NCBI GenBank assembly: GCA_902785295.1 | Contig: CACZYK010000026.1 | Coordinates: 1-35,119, forward strand | Length of the DNA stretch: 35,119 nucleotides | Direction: 5' to 3' | DNA from: an uncultured Clostridium sp. | GTDB lineage: Bacteria; Bacillota; Clostridia; Clostridiales; Clostridiaceae | Part shown: positions 1-8,800 of the stretch, one piece after another | Layout: each line of letters begins with the position of its first letter | Position numbering within the stretch: position 1 is the first letter of the stretch | Notes under the pieces: generated by a model | Seen by the model: only the letters and a program-made list of their open reading frames with translations | Told to the model about the DNA's origin: nothing | Database searches by the model: none | Translations under genes and position numbers: made by a program

Positions 1-83
1 AGAAGAATAACCTTATTATTCTCATATTTATATATTGATAATCTTATAGTATTTGAACCTACGTCAATTATTCCATATATCAT
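1..83 (-). CDS. Ppx/GppA family phosphatase, N-terminal fragment
   Basis: The first 27 codons of a gene that runs off the left edge. The translation starts MIYGIIDVGSNTIRLSIYKY. This matches the opening strand-loop of the ASKHA-fold exopolyphosphatase/pppGpp phosphatase family, where the D-x-G-S-N-(T/S)-x-R segment contacts the phosphate of the nucleotide or polyphosphate. The ATG is preceded by GGAGG at 91-95 (minus strand) with 7 nt spacing, which fixes the start. The rest of the protein lies outside the window, so Ppx and GppA cannot be told apart. Confidence 0.8.
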   Translation of the reverse strand, partial: MIYGIIDVGSNTIRLSIYKYENNKVIL

Positions 84-270
84 TTCTATCCCTCCAAACG
101 TTCCTTTTTAATTTTAAGTTTATTTTTAATTTTTAACTACTATATTATTGTAAAATTTGTGTTATTTTTTTGTAAAATTTTTTTATATTAATATTTTAGT
201 TCTCAATTATATTATTGTCAAATTTTAGTTTATATTGTAACTTAATTTTATATTTAGTATATTTTTTGAT

Positions 271-310
271 ATTAAAAAAATCGAGAGTTAAAAAACTCCC
301 GATTTTTCTA
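271..310 (-). terminator. Rho-independent terminator of the thr/pheB operon
   Basis: Arms 278-289 and 294-305 form a 12-bp stem. Read on the minus strand the only mismatch becomes a G-U pair, and a run of T follows the stem, so it works as a terminator for the minus-strand thrC-thrB-pheB operon. The stretch 84-270 between it and the ppx/gppA start is very A/T-rich; no gene was seen in it, and it presumably holds the ppx/gppA promoter. Confidence 0.75.
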
Positions 311-335
311 TATTTAAAAGCCCTCTTTTATTTTA

Positions 336-742
336 TTACTCCATTGCTATAAATTCTACCTTCTCCATTTTATCAATCTTAGATAAATCTTGAAGAAGAG
401 TTTTTATATCCCCTTCTAATGTAGACATGTTAAAGGGATACCTTGATTTATTGTAAGTATGCTTCCTCCTTTAGAAGAAATATAATTTAAGATATTTGAT
501 AAAACGCCCTTTCCATCAATTATCTTCAAACTAAAGGTTGCTTTTCGCCCCTTTTGACTTTCAGAAAATTCAAATATAAAATCTTTATATTTATAATAAA
601 CACTTCTACTTATGCCAACCATTTTAGTAGCCTCTGTAACTTCTTTAACCTTTCCTTCTCTTAAAAGTTTTTTAGCATTTACTACTTTTTCGTATACATC
701 TGGTAAAACTCTTTTATCAATAAGATAATAATTTCCGCTCAT
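336..742 (-). pseudogene. pheB: PheB-like ACT domain protein (UPF0735), frameshifted
   Basis: Residues 1-104 match the UPF0735/PheB family: an N-terminal helix-turn-helix-like half (EATKMVGISRSVYYKYKDFI) and the start of an ACT domain ending at NQGIPL. The frame then runs through four foreign residues to a stop at 416. The missing C-terminus lies in another frame at 336-428 (MSTLEGDIKTLLQDL...VEFIAME, stop at 336-338). Compared with B. subtilis PheB (about 147 aa), roughly 13-14 codons are absent at the junction, consistent with a deletion of about 40 nt. The ATG (740-742) overlaps the thrB stop by one base (TAATG), so translation is coupled. The family often sits beside thr/phe genes and is thought to be a regulatory ACT protein. 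Whether the deletion is real or an assembly error cannot be seen here. Confidence 0.8.
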
Positions 743-1638
743 TACTTTTCTCCCTTGATTATAGATGCCCCCTGTGTATCTATTGACAATTCATGAACTG
801 CCCAATTAAATGATTCTTCTTTTAAAAACTTTTCTATATTAGTTTTAAAATTTTCTTCTTTTTCTGAAATAATCGCCATTATTGTAGGGCCTGCACCACT
901 AAGATAAGTTGCTAGAGCCCCCACTCTATATGCCTCTTTCTTAACTTCATCAAAACCTTTTATAAGCTTACTTCTATAATTTTCATGGAATGCATCCTTA
1001 CATGCAAACTTTAGTAAGTCATAACTTCCATTACTTAATGCCGTAACCATTAACGCAACTCTTCCTACATTATAAACCCCATCTTTAATTGAAATCTCAT
1101 TTGGAAGCACAGCTCTTGCTTCCTTAGTAGATAATTTAAAGTCTGGTATCATTGGAACAAACTTAATACCTTCCTTTACCTTTACTATATCATGATAGCT
1201 TACTCCTTCATCCATAATAGACACAACCATTCCCCCAAACATAGCTGGTGCCACATTATCTGGATGTCCTTCTATTTCAACAGCCATCTGAAATAATTCA
1301 TCCTTTGTAAAAACATTGCCCATGATTTCATTAGCTCCAACTAGTCCCCCAACTATACAGCTAGAGCTACTTCCTAACCCTCTTGCTATAGGTATATTTT
1401 GTTCTAGGCTACATATTTCCAAGCCCTTTGGAGTATATCCAGCCTTTTCAAAACATTTCATCATAGATTCATATACTATATTATCTTCATTGCAAAATTC
1501 TTCTGGAAATCCAGAGAAACTTAAGCCCCCTTCAGTTTCTCTAAATCCAAAATAATTATATAAGCTTACTGCTATTCCAAGAGAATCAAATCCTGGTCCC
1601 ATATTTGCAGATGTAGCTGGTACTCTTACTTTTATCAT
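742..1638 (-). CDS. thrB: Homoserine kinase
   Basis: GHMP-family kinase that phosphorylates homoserine to O-phosphohomoserine, the substrate of threonine synthase; cytosolic. The N-terminus MIKVRVPATSANMGPGFDSLG is the family opening. The phosphate-binding GHMP loop is PIARGLGSSSSCIVGG (about residues 86-101), and the C-terminal GHMP motif is seen in LSGAGPTIMAI. The 298-aa length is normal. It lies 11 bp downstream of thrC and overlaps pheB by one base, so the three genes are one operon. The start ATG has an AGAAGGTG ribosome binding site. Confidence 0.95.
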   Translation of the reverse strand: MIKVRVPATSANMGPGFDSLGIAVSLYNYFGFRETEGGLSFSGFPEEFCNEDNIVYESMMKCFEKAGYTPKGLEICSLEQNIPIARGLGSSSSCIVGGLVGANEIMGNVFTKDELFQMAVEIEGHPDNVAPAMFGGMVVSIMDEGVSYHDIVKVKEGIKFVPMIPDFKLSTKEARAVLPNEISIKDGVYNVGRVALMVTALSNGSYDLLKFACKDAFHENYRSKLIKGFDEVKKEAYRVGALATYLSGAGPTIMAIISEKEENFKTNIEKFLKEESFNWAVHELSIDTQGASIIKGEK

Positions 1639-1649
1639 CTCTACACCTT

Positions 1650-3104
1650 CTATTTTAAATAAGATAATAGGGCTTTTTTCATGTCATCTTTATCCCAAAC
1701 TTCATTATGAAGAATTTCTTTTTTATCTAAATCTCTTAAGTTTTTAGGAATTTCAACATTTGTTTCTTTATTTAATTCTTTAACAACTTCAAAGTCATTA
1801 AGATTTTCAACATTAATACCTAAAGCCTTACATATACTTCTTGGGAATTTGTATGGACTTGCTGTTGATGCAATAAGAACCTTTCTGTCATCCCCAGTTT
1901 CTTTCTTATACTTGTTATAAACTACCTTTGCTACTCCAGTATGAGTATCCATTAGGTATCCTTCTTTAGTGTACATTTCTTTTATTTCTGCATATACTTC
2001 ATCAATATTTGCATAGTTTCCATAGAATTCATTCATGAAAGAAGCTATTTTTTCAGAAACCTTATATACTCCACCATTGTTTAATGATTCCATAAGGCTC
2101 TTTACTTCTTCTCCATTTCTTCCACAAGCTTCAAATAATAATCTTTCAAGATTTGAAGATACTAATATATCCATAGATGGTGATTCAGTTAAAACTAATT
2201 CTCTTCTCTTATCATAAGTTCCTGTTTGGAAGAAATCAGTTAATACCTTATTTTCATTTGAAGCACATATAAATTTATGTATTGGAAGTCCCATTTCCTT
2301 AGCATAGTGAGAAGCTAATATATTACCAAAGTTTCCTGTTGGTACTACAACATTTATTTCTTCTCCTTCTTTTATTACTCCTTGTTCAACTAGCTTAAAG
2401 TATCCATAGAAATAATAAACTATTTGAGGAACTAATCTTCCTATGTTGATAGAATTTGCAGAAGATAATCTTATTCCATCCTTAGCTAATTCTGCTTTAA
2501 ATTCTTCATCTCCAAAAATTTCTTTTACTCCAGTTTGAGCATTATCAAAGTTTCCATTTATTCCAAATACTTTAACATTTTTACCTTCTTGAGTAGCCAT
2601 TTGTCTTTCTTGAATAGCACTTACTCCATTCTTTGGATAGTATACAACTACTTTAAATCCTTCAACATCTTTAAATCCTTCAAGAGCTGCTTTTCCTGTA
2701 TCTCCAGAAGTTGCTGTTAAAATAACCACTTCATCATTTACTCCTAGTTTCTTTCTTGCTCTCTTCATTATTTGAGGAAGGAATAATAATGCAGCATCTT
2801 TAAATGCACATGTTGGACCATGATATAATTCTAAAAATCCTTTTTCTACTTTTACATCAAAACGGTTATTGTATGCATCATTTATAGCACTCATTAAGTC
2901 ATTTTCATCAATATCTGTAAAATATTCTTTTATTACCTTAAAAGCTAATTCTTCATAAGATAATCCTTTTTCTTTTTTTAAAGAATCATAAAGATTTGGA
3001 AAACTTTCTGGAACATATAATCCTCCATCCTTTGCAATTCCTCTTAAAATTGCCTCTGCTGAAGCCACCCCTTGTTCTAATCCTCTTGTACTTTGAAATT
3101 TCAT
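1650..3104 (-). CDS. thrC: Threonine synthase
   Basis: PLP-dependent enzyme converting O-phosphohomoserine to threonine. The long form begins with the Thr_synth_N domain (KFQSTRGLEQGVASAEAILRGI) and carries the PLP lysine in HGPTCAFKDAALLF (K103 when counting from the upstream TTG). The phosphate-binding loop is TSGDTGKAA and the C-terminal region is complete. The open frame extends one codon further to a TTG at 3107, but the ATG at 3104 sits 5 nt after GGGGTG and is preferred, giving 484 aa. First gene of the thrC-thrB-pheB operon. Homoserine dehydrogenase is not in the window. Confidence 0.95.
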   Translation of the reverse strand: MKFQSTRGLEQGVASAEAILRGIAKDGGLYVPESFPNLYDSLKKEKGLSYEELAFKVIKEYFTDIDENDLMSAINDAYNNRFDVKVEKGFLELYHGPTCAFKDAALLFLPQIMKRARKKLGVNDEVVILTATSGDTGKAALEGFKDVEGFKVVVYYPKNGVSAIQERQMATQEGKNVKVFGINGNFDNAQTGVKEIFGDEEFKAELAKDGIRLSSANSINIGRLVPQIVYYFYGYFKLVEQGVIKEGEEINVVVPTGNFGNILASHYAKEMGLPIHKFICASNENKVLTDFFQTGTYDKRRELVLTESPSMDILVSSNLERLLFEACGRNGEEVKSLMESLNNGGVYKVSEKIASFMNEFYGNYANIDEVYAEIKEMYTKEGYLMDTHTGVAKVVYNKYKKETGDDRKVLIASTASPYKFPRSICKALGINVENLNDFEVVKELNKETNVEIPKNLRDLDKKEILHNEVWDKDDMKKALLSYLK

Positions 3105-3162
3105 CAAATCACCCCGAAATTTATTTATATTATAAATTAATTATCTTTTAATCACAATTAGT

Positions 3163-3191
3163 ATAATATCATGTTCGTCTTTAAAACACAA
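3163..3191 (-). promoter_or_regulatory. Putative promoter of thrC-thrB-pheB
   Basis: On the minus strand TTGTGT (3186-3191), a 17-bp spacer and TATTAT (3163-3168) make a good sigma-A promoter 60 bp before thrC. The -35 lies inside a near-perfect palindrome, AAACAC-AA-GTGTTT on the plus strand (3184-3197), which could be an operator. No T-box or attenuator was seen in the short leader. Confidence 0.5.
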
Positions 3192-3223
3192 GTGTTTATA
3201 TGTTGAAAACAATTTTTTTCTAT

Positions 3224-3793
3224 TTAACAACCTCCACTTGCAAATAACATCATCACTAAAGCATCTCTTGCTCCAACATTTTCATTTTTCACAAGATTGT
3301 TTATTTCTTCTTTTTTAAATTTAAATATTTCTATTTCTTCATCATCTTCTGCATGTTCATTTGTAGTTGTTCCTTCTACTAAAACTTTAACTGTTACAAT
3401 GCTTTCATCAGTCATTCCACCTGAAACATAACTTGGTTTAAGAATTACTTCACAAGATAACCCTTTAAGTCCTGTTTCTTCATAAAGCTCTCTATAAGCA
3501 GCTTCTTCTATATTTTCTCCTTTTTCTATAAGTCCTGCTGGTAATTCAAAAACATTATCTCCTATAGCTGGTCTATATTGTTTTATTGCTACAATTTCTC
3601 CATTCTTAGTTACTGGAAGTATTAATATTCCATCAGCTCTTTTGTGGTCTTTAGTTACACAAGCTAGTTCATCTTTTTCTCTTCTACTTGCTACATAATA
3701 ATCCTTTCTCTTTCCTACTTTATTTATTAATTTTAAAGTATACAAATTCAAGAATTTATTGCTAGTTTCTTTTTTAATATCAATTAATTTCAT
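3224..3793 (-). CDS. nudF: Nudix hydrolase, ADP-ribose pyrophosphatase type
   Basis: Predicted to hydrolyse ADP-ribose to AMP and ribose-5-phosphate. A complete Nudix box fits G-x5-E-x7-R-E-U-x-E-E-x-G-U at about residues 87-109 (GLIEKGENIEEAAYRELYEE, then TGL). It is preceded by the family's AIKQYRPAIGDNVFELPAGL segment, typical of the ADP-ribose subgroup. The 189-aa length is normal. The ATG is 8 nt from AAGGAG, but that site is one arm of a 12-bp inverted repeat (see 3800-3848), suggesting translational control. It follows the DUF4272 gene on the same strand. The only other ADP-ribose enzymes here are the NADAR/PARG pair near 23-24 kb. Confidence 0.9.
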   Translation of the reverse strand: MKLIDIKKETSNKFLNLYTLKLINKVGKRKDYYVASRREKDELACVTKDHKRADGILILPVTKNGEIVAIKQYRPAIGDNVFELPAGLIEKGENIEEAAYRELYEETGLKGLSCEVILKPSYVSGGMTDESIVTVKVLVEGTTTNEHAEDDEEIEIFKFKKEEINNLVKNENVGARDALVMMLFASGGC

Positions 3794-3799
3794 AGGCTT

Positions 3800-3848
3800 A
3801 TCTCCTTAAAATAATATTTTATTTATATTATAAGTCTTTTAAGGAGAT
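3800..3848 (-). promoter_or_regulatory. Inverted repeat able to hide the nudF ribosome binding site
   Basis: The arms 3800-3811 (ATCTCCTTAAAA) and 3837-3848 (TTTTAAGGAGAT) are a perfect 12-bp inverted repeat with a 25-nt loop. In minus-strand RNA the 3' arm contains the AAGGAG of nudF. No T-run follows, so it is not an ordinary terminator. The loop holds a TATAAT (minus strand, 3827-3832). RNA started there would lack the 5' arm and leave the site open, while readthrough RNA from the DUF4272 gene would fold and block it. Confidence 0.6.
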
Positions 3849-3871
3849 TTATTAAATATTTTTTATGAATT

Positions 3872-5056
3872 TTAAGTATTTATAGTAACATTGTCCCAGG
3901 ATGCTCTATTATTAACACCTATAAGCCAATTTAGTGCATAGTGTCTTTCCTTTACAACCCCTTCATTTAAACCTGCTGGCATTTCTTCTTTTTTAATTCT
4001 TGCTTCTACGCAAGCCCAATCATAACGAAGAATTAAATTAGCTTCATCAAGTATTTCTTTTTTTCTTCTAGGCTTACTCTTTTTTACAAGCTCATCTACA
4101 TCATCCATTGTCCACATTATTTTTGCAATTTTCTCCACATCACATATTTTATCTGGATAAGGTAAGTCTACATACCCTAAAGCCCATAAAAGCACATTAC
4201 AACATTCATATCTCCAAGATTTATCTATACATACCCATTCTGGTGGATTTTCACTTTCCACATATTTTTTCTCTTCTGGAGATAGATATGGCTTTATATG
4301 ATAAATTTTATCTACCATATCATAAAATTTTCTAGCATCTTTAATATTGTGCCTACTACACATAACCTCTGAAAAAATGCATACACCAAAAAGAGCTGAT
4401 AAACGCTTTGCTATTTCATCTGGCTTTCTTAATATTGCTTCTTCTTCCATAATTGAGCTTTTTAATTTAGGAATAAATGGAATATTTTTTTCTTTTAGTT
4501 TTTCTATAGATTTTTCTCTTCTTTCTATATCACATTCCTTTTCCTCTACATCTCTATCTAAAATGTCTGAATTTGCTATTGGAAAGTATTCTGTAAATTC
4601 ACTTTTTCCTGTAGGAGAAATAAGCATTTTTCCTTTTCCATCATAAAGACAATTATCTGGCATAAATAAAAATCCATTAAGCTTTTGAGCTACAATAAAC
4701 ATTGAACTTACAATAAAGTTTGTACGTTTTTCTATGCTATTTGGAGTAAAACGACATCCTATACAACAATTAAATATTGCTATTTGCTTTAATATTTGTT
4801 CTTGAAGGTTTTTATCTTCCATAGTATCTTGAGAATAAAAATTTATCATAGATTGTAAATGTTCCTCAATAAATGACTTTTCCATATTAATAAAAAACTC
4901 CATGGTTGTGTCATCTTTAAAAGTTATTAAAAGCCTTTTATTATCTCCATTTGAACCTAATTCTGCTTTTTTAAGGACTTGAGAAAATGTATCTGCTATT
5001 ACCTGTGCAATGTCTCTATCTCGTCCTATAGTTGTGTATAATGTAATATCCATCAT
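3872..5056 (-). CDS. DUF4272 domain-containing protein
   Basis: 394-aa cytosolic protein of unknown function. The C-terminal half has the DUF4272 pattern: a leading segment AKRLSALFGVCIFSE, a central WRYECCNVLLWALGY, and the closing segments EANLILRYDWACVEARIKK and GVVKERHYALNWLIG followed by WDNVTINT. The N-terminal 180 residues are less conserved and include a short cysteine patch (FNCCIGCRF). No signal peptide or membrane segment. The start ATG has AAGGAG 7 nt upstream; a second ATG follows at once. No function can be assigned. Confidence 0.8.
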   Translation of the reverse strand: MMDITLYTTIGRDRDIAQVIADTFSQVLKKAELGSNGDNKRLLITFKDDTTMEFFINMEKSFIEEHLQSMINFYSQDTMEDKNLQEQILKQIAIFNCCIGCRFTPNSIEKRTNFIVSSMFIVAQKLNGFLFMPDNCLYDGKGKMLISPTGKSEFTEYFPIANSDILDRDVEEKECDIERREKSIEKLKEKNIPFIPKLKSSIMEEEAILRKPDEIAKRLSALFGVCIFSEVMCSRHNIKDARKFYDMVDKIYHIKPYLSPEEKKYVESENPPEWVCIDKSWRYECCNVLLWALGYVDLPYPDKICDVEKIAKIMWTMDDVDELVKKSKPRRKKEILDEANLILRYDWACVEARIKKEEMPAGLNEGVVKERHYALNWLIGVNNRASWDNVTINT

Positions 5057-5230
5057 ATAATTACTCCTTAATAAAATGTTTCAGTAAATGTTTTCATATA
5101 TTATACCATACTTTTATATTATTTTTAATTTAAATTTAATTTTATTTTTATACACAACCTCTGGAATATTAATCCTCGTTTCCCATAAAGATTCTAGTTT
5201 ATAAAAAAATCTTCTGCACATAATAATAGT

Positions 5231-5286
5231 GCAAAGCAAATTAGCTTAACAAAATAATTTTTGCAAAGCAAATTTACTTAGCAAAA
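5231..5286 (+). repeat. Imperfect 24-bp direct repeat in the SASP leader
   Basis: GCAAAGCAAATTAGCTTAAC at 5231 (unit 5231-5254) recurs as GCAAAGCAAATTTACTTAGC at 5263 (unit 5263-5286), 21 of 24 bases identical, period 32. It fills the space between a possible forespore promoter (CATAATA at 5219-5225) and the SASP ribosome binding site. It may be a binding site or leader-RNA element; no function is known. Confidence 0.6.
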
Positions 5287-5318
5287 AAAATATTTATTTA
5301 GTAGAGGAGGAATTTATT

Positions 5319-5504
5319 ATGTCACAACAAAAAGCAGTTCCAGAAGCAAAAAATGGTTTAGCCAAATTTAAAAATGAGGTAGCTAGTGAAATGGGAGTTC
5401 CTTTTACTGATTACAATGGAAACCTATCTTCAAAACAATGTGGAAGCGTTGGAGGAGAAATGGTTAAAAGAATGGTAGAACAATACGAACAAAATATGAA
5501 GTAA
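5319..5504 (+). CDS. Alpha/beta-type small acid-soluble spore protein
   Basis: 61-aa SASP that coats and protects spore DNA and is degraded by the Gpr protease at germination. Both family blocks are present: the N-terminal block ending KFKNEVASEMGVPF, which contains the Gpr cleavage region around E-V-A, and the C-terminal block CGSVGGEMVKRMVEQYE. It closely resembles the C. perfringens SspC proteins. Strong AGAGGAGG ribosome binding site 10 nt before the ATG. Monocistronic, closed by the hairpin at 5514. Forespore (sigma-G) control is expected from the family; a CATAATA -10-like element is at 5219, but no convincing -35 was found. Confidence 0.95.
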   Translation: MSQQKAVPEAKNGLAKFKNEVASEMGVPFTDYNGNLSSKQCGSVGGEMVKRMVEQYEQNMK

Positions 5505-5513
5505 GACAGTAAA

Positions 5514-5546
5514 AAGGTAATGACATTTGTCATTACCTTCCCCTTT
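5514..5546. terminator. Bidirectional terminator between the SASP gene and the 132-aa gene
   Basis: Perfect 11-bp stem, AAGGTAATGAC (5514-5524) and GTCATTACCTT (5529-5539), loop ATTT, followed by CCCCTTTTT. A further outer arm (GACAGTA before, TACTGTC after) extends the pairing and overlaps the last codons of the convergent gene at 5547, so it probably serves both genes. Confidence 0.85.
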
Positions 5547-5945
5547 TTATACTGTCCATTCCATTTTAACATCAGTTAAAATATTATCTATTCCATAATC
5601 ATAAATATTTAGTTTAATATCTTCTTTTAATAATTCAGATATTATTTCATCCTTTTCACTTTGAAAGAAATCTGTCTCCCTTACTTTTTCAATAAAATCT
5701 TCTAAATCATATATTTTACATTCTCCTTCATCAACCCCTGTTATTATTCCTAAATCTTGTTGGTCCTTTTCTTGATATAAATCAAAAAACTTTTCTGCAT
5801 TTTCAGCAATTGGAGAATTTTCAAGTATATTATTAAGATTATAGGTACTTATAAAACTTCTTGCATCAGATAATTCCTTAAAACCTATTAAATCTCCATT
5901 TGGCTGAGCTACTACATAATTATTAAAAGCAGTTATATATTCCAT
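5547..5945 (-). CDS. Hypothetical acidic protein, 132 aa
   Basis: Not recognised. The protein is soluble and rich in D/E, with no signal peptide, membrane helix or catalytic motif seen. It opens MEYITAFNNYVVAQPNGDLIGF and alternates predicted beta and alpha segments. Real coding is supported by a strong AGGAGGT site in front of the ATG and a shared terminator at its end. Probably monocistronic. Confidence 0.75.
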   Translation of the reverse strand: MEYITAFNNYVVAQPNGDLIGFKELSDARSFISTYNLNNILENSPIAENAEKFFDLYQEKDQQDLGIITGVDEGECKIYDLEDFIEKVRETDFFQSEKDEIISELLKEDIKLNIYDYGIDNILTDVKMEWTV

Positions 5946-6030
5946 AAAATTTTACCTCCTAAATAATATATTTTCAAATATATCTTCTGCTTTTATAAGA
6001 ATTTATATGTATGTCTTTTTTAAATAAAAA

Positions 6031-6150
6031 TATTAGGCTTCTTATCTTAGGGAAGCAAGACTACTTTGTTAGCTATATAAGTAAGAATTATTAAATTCTT
6101 TACAGTTAACAAAGTAAGTCAAACTTTTTTAGAAGATAAAAAGCCTAATA
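6031..6150. repeat. 120-nt nested inverted repeat downstream of clpB
   Basis: Three concentric inverted repeats share one axis: outer arms 6031-6048/6133-6150 (17 of 18 bp), middle arms 6059-6071/6107-6120 (13 bp with one bulge), inner arms 6083-6089/6094-6100 (7 bp). The whole could fold into one long rod. It starts 14 bp after the clpB stop, and T-rich DNA lies on the far side, so it can act as the clpB terminator, but it is far larger than needed for that. Confidence 0.7.
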
Positions 6151-6164
6151 AAAGTCTTATTTTT

Positions 6165-8762
6165 CTATTTAGTTGTAATAATTATTTCATCATTTTGTCC
6201 ATCTATTACAGCTGTTGAACCATAATGAATATCACCTTTAATTATTCTTCTTGCTAAGTTATTTTCTAATGTATTTTGAATATATCTCTTAAGAGGTCTT
6301 GCACCATAAACTGGGTCATATCCTTCTCTTGCAAGTATTGTCTTTGCATTTTCAGTAACCTCAATATTTATGTTCTTATCTTTTAATCTTTCTTTTAATT
6401 CTCCTAAGAATATATCTATAATCTTCTTAATTCCTTCCTCTGTTAATGGCTTAAACATTATAATGTCATCTACTCTATTTAAGAATTCAGGTTTAAATTT
6501 CATCTTTAAAGTATTCATAACTTGTTTTTTAGACTCTTCACTTATAGTTTCTCCATTTTCATTTAAAAGATATTGAGAACCTATATTAGAAGTCATTATG
6601 ATTATTGTATTTTTAAAGTCTACTGTTTTACCTTTATTATCTGTTAATCTTCCATCATCTAATATTTGAAGGAACATATTAAATACATCTTCATGAGCCT
6701 TTTCAATTTCATCAAAAAGAATAACACTATATGGTTTTCTTCTTACAGCCTCAGTTAATTGACCACCTTGTTCATATCCTACATATCCTGGAGGCGCTCC
6801 AACTAATCTAGATACGGCATGCTTCTCCATATATTCAGACATATCAATTCTTATCATAGCATCTTCACTATCAAACATTGTTCTTGCTAATGTTTTTGCA
6901 AGTTCAGTTTTACCAACACCAGTTGGTCCTAAGAATATAAATGAACCTATTGGCTTGTTTTCATCTTTAAGACCTGCTCTTGCTCTTAAGATAGCATTTG
7001 ATACTGCTTTTATTGCAGTTTCTTGACCAATTACTCTCTTTTCAAGTTCATCATCTAGTCTTAATAATTTTTCTCTTTCGCTCTCAAGAAGATTAGCTAC
7101 TGGTATACCAGTCCACTTAGATAAAACTTGAGAAATTTCTTCTTCAGTTACTTCTTCTTTAAGAAGAGCACCTTCATAGTTATCTTTTACCTCTTTTTCC
7201 TTTTGCTTTATTTCTTCTTCAATTTTAGGAATTTCAGAATATCTTACTTCAGCTACTTTATTATAATCATATTCTCTTTCATATTTTTCTAATTTTCCTC
7301 TTGCTTCATCAAGTTTTGTCTTTAATTCTTTAATTGATGAAATATGTTCTTTTTCTTTTTCATATTTAGCAGTCATTTCATCATTTTTATCTTTTAATTC
7401 TGCAAGTTCTTTTTCTAGGTCTTTAAGTCTTTCAACTGAGCCATCATCTTTTTCTTTTTCTAGAGCTTCTTTTTCAATTTCTAATTGGAAAATCTTTCTT
7501 CTTATTGTATCAAGTTCTGTTGGAAGAGAATCTATCTCAGACCTTATCATAGCACCAGCTTCATCTATTAAATCAATTGCTTTATCTGGAAGAAATCTAT
7601 CTTGAATATATCTATCAGAAAGCTTTGCTGCTGCAACTATAGCAGAATCATGAATTCTTATTCCATGATGTATTTCAAATTTTTCTTTTAATCCTCTTAA
7701 AATAGAGATAGTGTCCTCTACTGTTGGCTCATCAACAATAACTGGTTGGAATCTTCTCTCTAATGCCTTATCTTTTTCAATATATTGTCTGTATTCATCA
7801 AATGTTGTAGCACCTATGCAGTGTAATTCTCCTCTTGCAAGAAGTGGCTTTATTAAGTTTCCTGCGTCCATTGCACCATCAGTTTTACCAGCACCAACTA
7901 TTGTGTGAATTTCATCTATAAATAATATTATCTTTCCTTCACTGCTTTGAACTTCTTTTAAAACAGCTTTTAATCTCTCTTCAAATTCACCTCTATATTT
8001 TGCACCAGCTATTAATGAACCCATATCAAGAGAGAATATTATTTTATCTTTTAATCCTTCTGGAACATCACCTTTTACAATTCTTTCAGCTAATCCCTCA
8101 ACAATTGCAGTTTTACCAACACCAGGTTCACCAATTAAAACTGGGTTATTTTTTGTTCTTCTTGAAAGAATTCTTACAGTTCTTCTTATTTCTTCATCTC
8201 TTCCTATTACAGGGTCAAGTTTATGTTTTTTAGCTAAGTCAACTAAATTTGTACCATATTTAGCAAGAGCATCATAAGTTCCTTCTGGGTCTTGAGTATC
8301 TACTCTTTGATTTCCACGAACCTCTCCTAATACTTTCATAAATTTATCTTTATTAATTCCATAATTCTTTAGTATAGCTCCTGTTGGACCATTTTTATCA
8401 ACATCAATAATTGCAAGCATTAAATGCTCTACACTTATATATGAATCTTTAAATTGTGTTGATATTTCTTCTGCTTTAACTAAAACACTTTCTACTTGTC
8501 TTGTTATATAAACTCCACCACCATCAACTCCACTACCTGAAACTGTTGGCATAGATTTTAATTTTGTATTTATTGAATTTTTTAATGCTTTAACATCAAT
8601 ACCCATTTTAGTAAAGATATTTGGAATAAGTCCATCTTCTTGTTCTACTAAAGCGGAGAAAAGATGTATTACTTCTATTTGCTGATGATTATATCTTACA
8701 GCAGTTGAATTTGCATCATTTAAAGCTTGTTGAACTCTTAATGTCATTTTTTCTACATTCAT
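6165..8762 (-). CDS. clpB: ATP-dependent disaggregase ClpB
   Basis: Hexameric Hsp100 chaperone that with DnaK pulls proteins out of aggregates. The 865-aa length is typical. Order: N-domain (about 1-145), first AAA domain with Walker A GEPGVGKT and Walker [10 protein letters not shown], the coiled-coil M-domain (about 400-530, rich in E/K) that marks ClpB rather than ClpA/C, and a second AAA domain with GPTGVGKT and [11 protein letters not shown], ending in a normal C-terminus. No IGF loop for ClpP was seen, as expected. ATG with AGGAGGG 6 nt upstream. The promoter carries a CtsR box (8801-8830). Monocistronic. Confidence 0.97.
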   Translation of the reverse strand: MNVEKMTLRVQQALNDANSTAVRYNHQQIEVIHLFSALVEQEDGLIPNIFTKMGIDVKALKNSINTKLKSMPTVSGSGVDGGGVYITRQVESVLVKAEEISTQFKDSYISVEHLMLAIIDVDKNGPTGAILKNYGINKDKFMKVLGEVRGNQRVDTQDPEGTYDALAKYGTNLVDLAKKHKLDPVIGRDEEIRRTVRILSRRTKNNPVLIGEPGVGKTAIVEGLAERIVKGDVPEGLKDKIIFSLDMGSLIAGAKYRGEFEERLKAVLKEVQSSEGKIILFIDEIHTIVGAGKTDGAMDAGNLIKPLLARGELHCIGATTFDEYRQYIEKDKALERRFQPVIVDEPTVEDTISILRGLKEKFEIHHGIRIHDSAIVAAAKLSDRYIQDRFLPDKAIDLIDEAGAMIRSEIDSLPTELDTIRRKIFQLEIEKEALEKEKDDGSVERLKDLEKELAELKDKNDEMTAKYEKEKEHISSIKELKTKLDEARGKLEKYEREYDYNKVAEVRYSEIPKIEEEIKQKEKEVKDNYEGALLKEEVTEEEISQVLSKWTGIPVANLLESEREKLLRLDDELEKRVIGQETAIKAVSNAILRARAGLKDENKPIGSFIFLGPTGVGKTELAKTLARTMFDSEDAMIRIDMSEYMEKHAVSRLVGAPPGYVGYEQGGQLTEAVRRKPYSVILFDEIEKAHEDVFNMFLQILDDGRLTDNKGKTVDFKNTIIIMTSNIGSQYLLNENGETISEESKKQVMNTLKMKFKPEFLNRVDDIIMFKPLTEEGIKKIIDIFLGELKERLKDKNINIEVTENAKTILAREGYDPVYGARPLKRYIQNTLENNLARRIIKGDIHYGSTAVIDGQNDEIIITTK

Positions 8763-8800
8763 ATTTATCCCTCCTGGATATTAATTTCTTCTATGTTTAT

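Noticed and set aside
1316-1555. Plus-strand 79-aa open frame inside thrB
   Set aside because: Antisense shadow of a well-conserved kinase gene; no ribosome binding site or family likeness. The same applies to the plus-strand frames inside thrC, DUF4272, clpB, the DUF1232 gene, the MATE gene, the TOPRIM gene and the specificity gene.
3105-3223. T-box or amino-acid attenuator before thrC
   Set aside because: Only about 60 nt of leader; no T-box core, specifier stem or leader peptide.
5160-5225. Firm sigma-G promoter for the SASP gene
   Set aside because: CATAATA (5219) and CATAAAG (5194) resemble the -10, but no -35 at correct spacing fits either well; kept only as a remark.
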